DNA from: Catenulisporales bacterium
GTDB lineage: Bacteria > Actinomycetota > Actinomycetes > Streptomycetales > Catenulisporaceae
Assembly: GCA_019510485.1 (NCBI GenBank)
Contig: JAEKKI010000129.1
Location: 1 to 59,771 of the forward strand
Direction: 5' to 3'
DNA: 59,771 nucleotides
The position numbers and the translations under genes were made by a program. Below are positions 16,989 to 23,695 of the stretch, piece after piece; the stretch's first letter is position 1; every line of letters starts with the position of its first letter. The notes beneath the pieces are model-generated. The model did no database searches and was not told where the DNA came from. It saw nothing but the letters and a program-made list of their open reading frames with translations.

Positions 16989-19004
16989 GTGACTGACGAT
17001 GGCGCGCGTGGCCCCTTCGAGGACCTGGCGAAGTTTATGGAGATCCCGAGGGTGACCGGCCTGGCGCTGGCTCCCGATGGCAGTCGGCTGGTGGTCGGCG
17101 TGCAGAACCTCTCGCCGGACGGCAAGAAGTTCATCTCCTCGGTCTGGGAGGTCGACCCCGACGGCGGCGCTCCGTTCCGGCTGACCCGGTCCTCGGCCGG
17201 CGAGTCGGCGCCCGCTTTCCTGCCGGACGGCTCGCTGTTGTTCGTCGCCAAGCGTCCCGACCCGGAGGCGAAGAACGGTGACAGCGACGACGGCCGGGGG
17301 CTGTGGCTGCTGCCGGCGCGCGGCGGCGAGGCTCGGCTGCTGGCCGCGCCGCCGGCCGGGATCGAGGACGCGGCGGTCGCTGTGAAGACGGGCCGGATCG
17401 TGCTGTCGGCGAAGGTCATGCCGGACGCGAAGGACCTTGAGGAGGACGCGGCGCGGCGCAAGGCGCGCAAGGATGCCGACGTCACCGCGATCCTGCACAC
17501 CGAGGCGCGGATCCGGGATTGGGACGTGCAACTGGGTCCGGACGGCGGCCGGCTGTTCGTCGCCGAGGCGCCGGCGGCGGACGGGAAGCCGGAGCTTCGT
17601 GACGTGACCGGGGACCTCGGTCCGGGCCTGGGATCGTTCGCCGTCAGTTCCGACGGGTCGAAGGTCGTGTACGAGGTCTTGTCCGCGCTGCCGGGCAGCG
17701 AACACGTGTCCGAGCTGCGGCTGCTCGACGTAGCTTCCGGAAAGGCCGCTTCGTTCGCCGGCGATCCGGCGCATGAGCACTCGGATCCGGTCATCTCCCC
17801 CGATGACGCCACGGTGGCGTACTTGCGCAGCGACCTCGACGTGTTCGACGTCGCTCCCAAGCCCACCATCCACCTTCAGCCTCTGCTCGGGGGCGCGGCT
17901 CGGGCTCTGGCCGCGGACCTGGATCTGTGGCCGAGCGGCCTGGTGTGGGCGCCGGATTCCTCAGCACTCTTCTTCACCGCCGACCAGACGGGCCGCGCGC
18001 CGGTCTTCAAGGTGGATGTGGCGACCGGCGAAGTCACCCGCCTCACCGGCGACCGGGCAGCCTACAGCTCTCTGCGGATCACCCCCGACGGCCGAACCCT
18101 GTTCGCCCTGCGCGCCGCCACCGATGCCCCGCCACGCCCGGTGCGCCTGGATACCGCCGCCGTGGATCAGGATCCCGCGCTGCTGTCCGCGCCCGGCGAC
18201 ACGGTACGGCTGCCCGGCCACGTCGAGGAGATCACCGCGACCGCCGAGGACGGCACGGTCATCCACTCCCGGCTGGTGCTGCCCGACGGAGCCTTCGGTC
18301 CCGCACCCCTGCTGGTATGGATCCACGGCGGCCCACTGATGAGCAGCAACTCCTGGAGCTGGCGCGCCAACCCCTGGGTCATGGTCGCGCGCGGCTACGC
18401 CGTCCTGCAGCCGGACTACGCGCTGTCCACTGGTTATGGACAGGATTTCGTCAACCGCGGCAAGGGCGAGCGCAGCGGAACGCCCTTCCACGACATCATG
18501 GCGGCCACGGACGCGGCGATCGCCCGCCCCGACGTCGACGGGACCCGTACGGCTGCTCTCGGCGCCTCGTTCGGCGGCTACCTGACCAACTGGATCGCCA
18601 CCCAGACCGACCGCTTCCGCGCGCTGGTCGCCCACGCCGGAGTCTGGAACGGCCAACTGCGGACCCTGTCCGACGCGCCGTGGTACTTCCGCCGCGCGTA
18701 TGGTGACGTGCTGCTCGAACCGGAGCGCATGCTGCGCTGGTCGCCGCATCTGCACGCGGACAACGTCAGTACCCCGATGCTGATCACCCACGGCGACAAC
18801 GACTACCGCGTCCCGGTGGCGAACGCCCTGTGGCAGTGGCAGGACCTCAAGCGACGGGGCAAGGAGGCGAAGTTCTTGTACTTCCCCGACGCGAACCACT
18901 GGATCCTGCGGCCGCAGGAATCAAAGCTCTGGTACGAAACGGTGCGGGCGTTCCTGGCCGAACATGTGCTCGGTGAGAATTGGGAGCAGCCCGAGTTGCT
19001 GTAG
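16989..19004 (+). CDS. S9 family (prolyl oligopeptidase-like) serine peptidase
   Basis: A 671-residue protein without signal peptide, so probably cytosolic. Residues 1-390 are a WD40/TolB-like beta-propeller (repeats such as ALAPDGSRLVVGV). Residues 400-671 are an alpha/beta-hydrolase domain. The catalytic triad is visible: Ser in LGASFGGYLTN (about 528), Asp in THGDNDYRVP (about 604) and His in PDANHWILRP (about 637). Such enzymes are usually acylaminoacyl-peptidases or dipeptidyl-peptidases acting on short peptides. GTG at 16989 is the start. The gene ends 53 bases before the permuted tRNA locus on the other strand. Confidence 0.9.
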   Translation: MTDDGARGPFEDLAKFMEIPRVTGLALAPDGSRLVVGVQNLSPDGKKFISSVWEVDPDGGAPFRLTRSSAGESAPAFLPDGSLLFVAKRPDPEAKNGDSDDGRGLWLLPARGGEARLLAAPPAGIEDAAVAVKTGRIVLSAKVMPDAKDLEEDAARRKARKDADVTAILHTEARIRDWDVQLGPDGGRLFVAEAPAADGKPELRDVTGDLGPGLGSFAVSSDGSKVVYEVLSALPGSEHVSELRLLDVASGKAASFAGDPAHEHSDPVISPDDATVAYLRSDLDVFDVAPKPTIHLQPLLGGAARALAADLDLWPSGLVWAPDSSALFFTADQTGRAPVFKVDVATGEVTRLTGDRAAYSSLRITPDGRTLFALRAATDAPPRPVRLDTAAVDQDPALLSAPGDTVRLPGHVEEITATAEDGTVIHSRLVLPDGAFGPAPLLVWIHGGPLMSSNSWSWRANPWVMVARGYAVLQPDYALSTGYGQDFVNRGKGERSGTPFHDIMAATDAAIARPDVDGTRTAALGASFGGYLTNWIATQTDRFRALVAHAGVWNGQLRTLSDAPWYFRRAYGDVLLEPERMLRWSPHLHADNVSTPMLITHGDNDYRVPVANALWQWQDLKRRGKEAKFLYFPDANHWILRPQESKLWYETVRAFLAEHVLGENWEQPELL

Positions 19005-19056
19005 CGAGCGGCACGGGAACGGGGATCGGCCGAGATCAAAGCGGCTGCGGCACATA

Positions 19057-19136
19057 CGTGCTCTGCCATCTGAGCTACCGCCCCCACGGATGGAGGCGAG
19101 CCGGACTCGAACCGGCGACCGCGCGATTATGAGTCG
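19057..19136 (-). tRNA. Permuted elongator tRNA-Met(CAU): 3' half precedes 5' half
   Basis: Reading the minus strand, the 3' half comes first (19136 to 19092). It holds CGA of the anticodon stem, loop CTCATAA, stem TCGCG, variable CGGTC, T-arm GCCGG-TTCGAGT-CCGGC, acceptor strand TCGCCTC and discriminator C. A 7-nt linker follows (19091-19085). The 5' half comes last (19084 to 19057): acceptor GGGGCGG, TA, D-stem GCTC, loop AGATGGCA, GAGC, A, then CG of the anticodon stem. Joining 5' half to 3' half gives exactly 73 nt with every canonical stem paired. The acceptor has 7 bp including two G-U pairs, and the anticodon stem is CGCGA/TCGCG. CCA is not encoded at the discriminator. Permuted tRNA genes are established in some algae and archaea; here it could alternatively be a rearranged pseudogene. 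Confidence 0.7.
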
Positions 19137-19160
19137 AAGTATCCGCTGCCTACGCACCGG
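19136..19160 (-). repeat. 25-bp boundary element, copy B (abuts tRNA 3' half)
   Basis: On the minus strand this reads CCGGTGCGTAGGCAGC followed by GGATACTTC and runs directly into the tRNA 3' half. It matches copy A at 22 of 25 positions. Confidence 0.8.
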
Positions 19161-19328
19161 CCGATCCCCGAAATCCTTGTGCCCTCCCGAGATCTCGCCC
19201 CTGAAGGGACAGTTCGGAGACGGATTGCGTCCGCTCCCGGGCTTTCGCCTGGTGAGCACGAGCCGTAGCTCTCAGGCCCGGGCCGGGAGGCCGAAGCTTC
19301 CCAGCCTTGCCCTACCTTAGGGACGTTA

Positions 19329-19353
19329 GAAGTATCCGTTTCCTGCGCACCGG
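19329..19353 (-). repeat. 25-bp boundary element, copy A
   Basis: On the minus strand this reads CCGGTGCGCAGGAAAC followed by GGATACTTC. It is a direct repeat of copy B 193 bp upstream of it but is followed by unrelated sequence (TAACGTCCCTAAGG), not by a tRNA fragment. Confidence 0.8.
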
Positions 19354-19403
19354 GAGGTGCTGAGGAAAGCTTGCCGTACGGCGACGCGCCGCGTCGAATG
19401 GTT

Positions 19404-20108
19404 TCAGTGCCGCCGCCGCGGCACCCCGCTCACCACGCTGACCGCCCGATCCCAACCCCACGACCCCCGCCGGCCGGCGCGCTTCACCGCCCGGGCGGAC
19501 CTGGCCGAGCCGTCGCGATAGAACCACCGGAACCACGGCGATCCCGGACGCGCCAAACGCAAAGCGGCGACCAGCGCCAGGAACGGGATCATGACGCCGC
19601 CGACCCCGAGGAAGAACCGGCCCTTGAGCACGGCCACCACCGCCAGGCCCAGGTTCACGGCCAGGAACCCGGCGAAGACCAGCCGGCTCTCCCCCGGCGC
19701 CGGTGCGAACGGATCGGACGCCACGAGCAGCACCAGGCCGATCCCGGCCGCGAAGACGACGGCGTCCACCGACTTGCGTCCCTCATCGGTCCAGTAGACG
19801 TCGTCGAGGTGCAGCCACAAGGCGTACTCGTCCAAGGTCAGCGCCGCCCCGATGGCGAACACGGCGGCCACCGCGCCCCGCCACGCGCCGTGCGGGACGA
19901 GGAAGAACTCCAGGGTGCCGGCGATCAGCAGCAGGAAGATGCCCGGCACGAGGTGGTGCACATGCACACCGCCGGCCTCCACATTGCCGAACGGGCCGCG
20001 CCCGGAACGGATCAGCCGGGTCACCGCCCGCGTGAGCGCGAACGTGACGACGAAGGCGGCGAGCATGACCAGCAGCGCGGTGTGTCCGCTCTCGGGTGCG
20101 TGGGACAA
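19404..20108 (-). CDS. Polytopic membrane protein of unknown function
   Basis: A 234-residue protein with five to six hydrophobic segments. An N-terminal membrane helix is followed by a loop containing NVEAGGVHVHHLVPGI, whose clustered histidines suggest metal or heme contact. Next come further helices and an acidic/aromatic stretch, LDEYALWLHLDDVYWTDEG. The C-terminal 45 residues are strongly basic and cytoplasmic. TTG at 20108 is the best start, with GGAGAG about 11 bases upstream. I recognise it only as a family of uncharacterised actinobacterial membrane proteins. The permuted tRNA lies downstream on the same strand. Confidence 0.7.
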   Translation of the reverse strand: MSHAPESGHTALLVMLAAFVVTFALTRAVTRLIRSGRGPFGNVEAGGVHVHHLVPGIFLLLIAGTLEFFLVPHGAWRGAVAAVFAIGAALTLDEYALWLHLDDVYWTDEGRKSVDAVVFAAGIGLVLLVASDPFAPAPGESRLVFAGFLAVNLGLAVVAVLKGRFFLGVGGVMIPFLALVAALRLARPGSPWFRWFYRDGSARSARAVKRAGRRGSWGWDRAVSVVSGVPRRRH

Positions 20109-20383
20109 GGTCGTTCTTGCTCTCCTGCAGCTGGTGACAGGTGTCGATCACCCGGGAAGGGAGCGTAGCAATGGACGGCCGCTGATTCGGTCAGCGATAC
20201 GCCGACACGCCGCGGTTCACCATTCCCGTAGGTCTCAATGGGCGAATACGCTGCGTCCAGCTTGCATTACCGACCCGGCTTCCCTATGGTCCTGACCGGA
20301 TATCAGCGGCCACATCCGACTACGGCCGCTGTCAGCTACCGTCCTTCGCAGCGCGAGACGGTTCTAACCACGGGGGTTGGATC

Positions 20384-20884
20384 ATGTCCACTCGTCATCG
20401 CATACCCATGTTCGCCGCCGCATTGTCCGCCGCGGCGCTGCTCGTCGCGGGTTGTTCCAGCTCGGGCACTGTGGGCAGCCACAGCGGCTCGTCCAAAGGC
20501 AGCTCGGGGGGCTTCACCGGCGGAACCGGAGGCGACTTCGACAACAGCGACAGTTCCAGCGACAGTTCCAGCGGCGGCTCCAGCGGGGGCGACTTGGCCG
20601 GAGGCAGCGATCCCGGCTGCGTGGCGGCGATGACCGCCATCCAGAACGCGACGAAGCTCCAGAGCTCCACCGACCCGAAGTCCATCGTCACCGGCCTCCA
20701 GACCGCGGCCGGCCAACTCCACTCGGCGGCGGGCAAGACCCACAAGGCCGGCGCCAAGCAGGCCATGAACAAGGTCGCCGACGACCTCGGGGACATCATC
20801 GACCGGGTCAAGAGCGGCAAGGCCCCGGACACCGCCCAGGCCCTCATCGACGCCGAAGACGTCAGCACGGCCTGCGGGGCCTGA
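20384..20884 (+). CDS. Secreted lipoprotein
   Basis: A 166-residue protein. Lipobox LLVAGC is at about residues 19-24, after a hydrophobic n/h region, so Cys24 should be lipidated. Residues 25-75 are a Ser/Gly/Asp-rich disordered linker. Residues 76-166 form a small helical domain with two Cys (PGCVAAM and STACGA) that could form a disulfide. GGGGG lies seven bases before the ATG. The 275 bases upstream show no other gene. Function unknown. Confidence 0.8.
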   Translation: MSTRHRIPMFAAALSAAALLVAGCSSSGTVGSHSGSSKGSSGGFTGGTGGDFDNSDSSSDSSSGGSSGGDLAGGSDPGCVAAMTAIQNATKLQSSTDPKSIVTGLQTAAGQLHSAAGKTHKAGAKQAMNKVADDLGDIIDRVKSGKAPDTAQALIDAEDVSTACGA

Positions 20885-20913
20885 TCGGCGCGCCGTCGTG
20901 CGAGGCGACGCGG

Positions 20914-22071
20914 CTACTGGATGCGCCGCTCCGCGCATACTCGCGCGGGGCGGCGCATCCGTCTGACAGCCGTCGGAGCGACAACGACCAGACCGAGAGC
21001 GAGCAGGCTGGCCACGGCGGCGCAGGCGAACGCGGTGTGGAAGCCGGCGGCCGCGGCTATCGCTCCGCTGAGCGGGCCCGCGACGAGGATCCCGAGGTCC
21101 CAGAACGACGTCATGGCCCCGACGGCCGCGCCGGCGATATCGGTCGGAACCCGCCGCAGGGTCATCGCCACCGTCGCCGGATAGATGAGCCCGAGCCCCG
21201 CACCGGTGATCGCGGCACCCGACAACGTCGTGGCCACATTCGGGGCCGCGGCCACCAGGACCAGACCCGCCGCCTGGACGCTCAACGTGACCCGGGCGAC
21301 CAAGGCGCCACCGTGACGATCGACCAGCGGGCTGCCGATCCCCCGGACCGCCAAGAACGCGCACGCGAACACCGGCAGCGCCACGATCCTCCCGGCCGAA
21401 TGCGCCAGCGACAGCACGAGCAGGGCCGCGAGCGTGCCGTATCCGTACGCTGCCAGCCCGATGATCGTCCCCGGCAGGCTCACCCCGCGCGGCACGAGCC
21501 GCCCCGGCGACGCGGCGGCCGCTCGTCCGGCCGGTTCGGGCGCGGTCGCCGCCAGCGCCGCCGACACCAACGGCAGCACGGCGACCGTGAACCACACCGC
21601 GTTCGCCCCCGCCGCCTTCTCCACGCCCGCAGCCACAACGGGGCCGAGGGTCAACCCGCCCCACATCGACAAGCCGAACCACCCGGCCACCCGCCCCCGC
21701 TGCTCGGGCGGCGCGCCGGCCAGCACCCACGGCAACGCCCCGGAGAACAGTGCCGCCTCCCCCGCGCCCATCACCAGCCGGATCACCAATAACACCGCGA
21801 CATTCGGAGCGCCCACCGTGCCCGCGCCGGCCGCCGCCGCCAGCACTCCGCCGACGACGACCACCTCGCGTGACCGGCCGGCATCGCCCCACCGGCCCGC
21901 GAACGGCCGCCCCGCCGCGGTCGCGGCGAACGCGGCCCCGACCACCAGACCGGTCACCGCGGGCCCGGCCGCGAACTTGTCGGCGAGGAAGGGCGGCAGC
22001 TCCTGCAACGTCGCGCCGAAAGCGAGATACCCGAACAGCACTGCCAGCCAGAGTCGCCGCGTCGGAGCCAT
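20914..22071 (-). CDS. MFS transporter controlled by adjacent TetR regulator
   Basis: A 385-residue, 12-helix MFS protein (from ATG 22071). LGYLAFG-type first helix, loop GRWGDAGRSREVVVVGG (motif A) and RLVMGAGEAALFSGALPW are visible. No ribosome-binding site precedes the ATG, and a palindromic operator lies 8 bases upstream, so it may be read from a leaderless or very short mRNA. The divergent TetR gene and shared operator imply that the exported compound, or a related one, induces it. The substrate is unknown. Most similar in style to YfcJ/YhhS-type DHA1 exporters. Confidence 0.85.
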   Translation of the reverse strand: MAPTRRLWLAVLFGYLAFGATLQELPPFLADKFAAGPAVTGLVVGAAFAATAAGRPFAGRWGDAGRSREVVVVGGVLAAAAGAGTVGAPNVAVLLVIRLVMGAGEAALFSGALPWVLAGAPPEQRGRVAGWFGLSMWGGLTLGPVVAAGVEKAAGANAVWFTVAVLPLVSAALAATAPEPAGRAAAASPGRLVPRGVSLPGTIIGLAAYGYGTLAALLVLSLAHSAGRIVALPVFACAFLAVRGIGSPLVDRHGGALVARVTLSVQAAGLVLVAAAPNVATTLSGAAITGAGLGLIYPATVAMTLRRVPTDIAGAAVGAMTSFWDLGILVAGPLSGAIAAAAGFHTAFACAAVASLLALGLVVVAPTAVRRMRRPARVCAERRIQ

Positions 22072-22078
22072 CACCCGA

Positions 22079-22117
22079 CAGTACCGATCGGTACTGTGAC
22101 AGTACAAGTCGGTATCA
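22079..22117. promoter_or_regulatory. Paired TetR operators in the divergent MFS/TetR promoter
   Basis: CAGTACCGATCGGTACTG at 22079-22096 is a perfect 18-bp palindrome. A degenerate second copy, CAGTACAAGTCGGTATCA, at 22100-22117 shares 12 of 18 positions and starts 21 bp (two helical turns) later. Both lie between the two divergent start codons and are the probable binding sites of the TetR protein encoded at 22158. Confidence 0.8.
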
Positions 22118-22157
22118 TGTCCGGGGTCTGACCGTCTCGACCGAAGGAGGTGCGATC

Positions 22158-22838
22158 GTGGCCAAAGGAGTCCTGCCCAACCCGTCCGCAACCCGCGCGC
22201 GCATCCTGGACACCGCGACGTCGCTGTTCTACGAACGCGGCGTCCACGCCGTCGGCGTCAACGAGATCGCCGCCACCGCCGGCGCCTCGAAACTGAGCCT
22301 GTACCGCTATTTCCCCGCCAAGACCGACCTGGTCCGAGCCATGCTCTCCGAGCACAGCGACCGCATCCACGCCTGGCTCGACCGCAACACGGCGTCAGCG
22401 ACCGGCCCGGACCGGGTCCTGGCCGTCTTCGATCTCCTCACCCAGTGGTTCGCCCAACCCGGCTACCACGGCTGCGCCATCGTCAACGGCGTCACCGACA
22501 CCCGCGCCGACCCCGAAGTGGCCGCCATCGCCCGCGCCCACCTGCACCGCTACCACACGCTGCTCGAAGACCGCCTGTCCGGCCTCGGCATCGAGGATCC
22601 CAGGGCCCTGTCTCGCCAGCTTCTGCTGCTGATCGAAGGCGCCAGCGTCGTGGTCACCATCGAAGGGACCACCGACGCCGGCGCCGACGCCCGAGCCGCG
22701 GCGGCCGCGCTGTTGGCGTCGTCGGCCAAGGCCGCCGGTACGTGCGAGATCGTCAGGGAATCAGCACGTCATGAGGCAACTCGGCAGGTCGCTCCGCACC
22801 TGCCAACTCAGCCTCCTTCACCGGCCGGACCACGGTGA
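22158..22838 (+). CDS. TetR family transcriptional repressor
   Basis: A 226-residue protein. GTG at 22158 follows GAAGGAGG by seven bases, which fixes the start. The N-terminal HTH is typical: ATRARILDTATSLFYERGVH, then AVGVNEIAATAGASKLSLYRYF and KTDLVRAM. The ligand-binding half contains GCAIVNGVTDT. The last 35 residues are Pro-rich and overlap the convergent gene at 22753, so the natural tail may be dispensable. It probably represses itself and the divergent MFS gene. Confidence 0.9.
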   Translation: MAKGVLPNPSATRARILDTATSLFYERGVHAVGVNEIAATAGASKLSLYRYFPAKTDLVRAMLSEHSDRIHAWLDRNTASATGPDRVLAVFDLLTQWFAQPGYHGCAIVNGVTDTRADPEVAAIARAHLHRYHTLLEDRLSGLGIEDPRALSRQLLLLIEGASVVVTIEGTTDAGADARAAAAALLASSAKAAGTCEIVRESARHEATRQVAPHLPTQPPSPAGPR

Positions 22839-23088
22839 AGTGCCGGCCGACCGGGCAGTACTGAATCCGCACAGTCCCCAGCCGCACCGCCTTCAGCGAC
22901 GCCCCGGGGATCCAGATCGTCGTGAACAGGTGCCCGTCCCGGCACCGCACGACCGTGTCCAGGCCGACGCGGTAGCCGCGCCTGCGCATCGCCGCCGTCT
23001 CAGCGGCGATTCCTCCGATGACGAAGACAGCGGTGAGCCATCTGCGCTTGCGACGACCTTCTCTGGCTGCCTGCGGTTTCTTCGGCAT
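22753..23088 (-). CDS. Small conserved protein with two CxxG/H-like motifs
   Basis: A 111-residue protein starting at ATG 23088. A basic N-terminus and one hydrophobic segment (WLTAVFVIGGIAAETAA) are followed by VRCRDGHLFTTIWIPGASLK and IQYCPVGRHFTVVRPV. The paired Cys-x-x-Gly/His elements look like a small metal-binding or knuckle fold, seen in many uncharacterised actinobacterial proteins. Its 3' end overlaps the convergent TetR gene by 86 bases. Function unknown. Confidence 0.65.
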   Translation of the reverse strand: MPKKPQAAREGRRKRRWLTAVFVIGGIAAETAAMRRRGYRVGLDTVVRCRDGHLFTTIWIPGASLKAVRLGTVRIQYCPVGRHFTVVRPVKEAELAGAERPAELPHDVLIP

Positions 23089-23132
23089 ACACCCAGTGTG
23101 CACCCGAAGCGCTCAGCATAGACAGGTCGCGA

Positions 23133-23166
23133 CATCAAGGCGGGGGTGGCGGAACCCGCCTTGATG
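23133..23166. terminator. Hairpin terminator
   Basis: A 12-bp perfect stem, CATCAAGGCGGG / CCCGCCTTGATG, with a 10-nt loop lies downstream of the minus-strand DUF4440-like gene. The roughly 150 bases between the stem and that gene hold nothing else I recognise. Confidence 0.7.
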
Positions 23167-23322
23167 CCACGACGGGACGGCGAGAGCCACATCGGCTCTA
23201 CGCCGTTCGGGGGGTGTCAGCTCACCACGGTCGGCCGGCCTTGGAACCCCGGGCCAGATAGTCCAGGCCGAGTGTGCCGGCGGTGCCGGCCCCGTCGCTA
23301 AATGCGGGTTCTTACCGGCATA

Positions 23323-23694
23323 TCAGTCGATCAGCGTCCCCTGATGGAAATACACGCGCCAACCCGCGTCGGTCAGTCGCCATAGGGAACTACGCCGAGC
23401 ACGCCGACCGTCGTGCTCGGAGACGTATGTCAGATGCACGATGCCAGGCGCGAGCAGAACCCCGGAGATCTCGGTGGCGACGATCGGCGACTCGGGCGTG
23501 CTGTTGTCAGGACCCATCACCGCCAAGATCGACTGAGCGTCCCAGCGACGTCCCGAGGCCCCGAATTCGACGAAGTCGGAATCCAGGAACTCCGCGACGA
23601 GTTCCGGCGACGCGCGTACCTCGGCTTCCAGGAGCCGCAGCTCCCCATCGATCGCCGCCTGGATCGCCGCGTCGGTCGCTGAGGCCTTCGGCAT
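23323..23694 (-). CDS. DUF4440/SnoaL-like (NTF2-fold) protein
   Basis: A 123-residue protein from ATG 23694, one base after the stop of the upstream serine hydrolase gene, so translation is coupled. AAIDGELRLLEAEVRASPE, FLDSDFVEFGASGRRWD and WRLTDAGWRVYFHQGT are typical of the DUF4440 branch of NTF2-like domains. These act as small-molecule-binding or hydrolase-accessory folds. No catalytic residues can be assigned. Probably works with the adjacent beta-lactamase-fold hydrolase. Confidence 0.8.
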   Translation of the reverse strand: MPKASATDAAIQAAIDGELRLLEAEVRASPELVAEFLDSDFVEFGASGRRWDAQSILAVMGPDNSTPESPIVATEISGVLLAPGIVHLTYVSEHDGRRARRSSLWRLTDAGWRVYFHQGTLID

Positions 23695-23695
23695 G

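Larger units (their letters stand above)
19020..19353 (-). ncRNA. Structured non-coding region surrounding the permuted tRNA
   Basis: On the minus strand, CGGGGATCGGCCG (19170-19158) is the exact complement of CGGCCGATCCCCG (19032-19020). This makes a 13-bp long-range helix around the permuted tRNA. Inside it, GGC/GCC (19150-19148 with 19045-19043), GCGG/CCGC (19146-19143 with 19050-19047) and AUA/UAU (19142-19140 with 19056-19054) continue the helix, with a 3-nt bulge GUG on one strand and CUU on the other. Upstream (19171-19330) lie local hairpins: one at 19281-19306 capped by UUCG, one at 19234-19256 capped by GAAA, and one at 19216-19237. No protein-coding bias is seen. Whether it is a ribozyme, an intron piece or a scaffold is unknown. 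Confidence 0.55.

Noticed and set aside
19020-19200. Two-piece (permuted) tmRNA
   Set aside because: The D-arm, an intact Met anticodon loop and the absence of a tag reading frame fit a tRNA, not tmRNA.
19305-19330. Similarity of TAACGTCCCTAAGGTAG to a conserved 23S rRNA segment
   Set aside because: Only a short match. The surrounding sequence folds into local hairpins and has no further rRNA similarity.
19136-19353. Classical or permuted group I intron around the tRNA halves
   Set aside because: I could not find the conserved P7 pair or a 3' terminal G at the break point. The 5' half would have to end in U for a normal P1, and the joint giving the best cloverleaf ends in G. It stays a possibility but is not supported by the motifs I can see.
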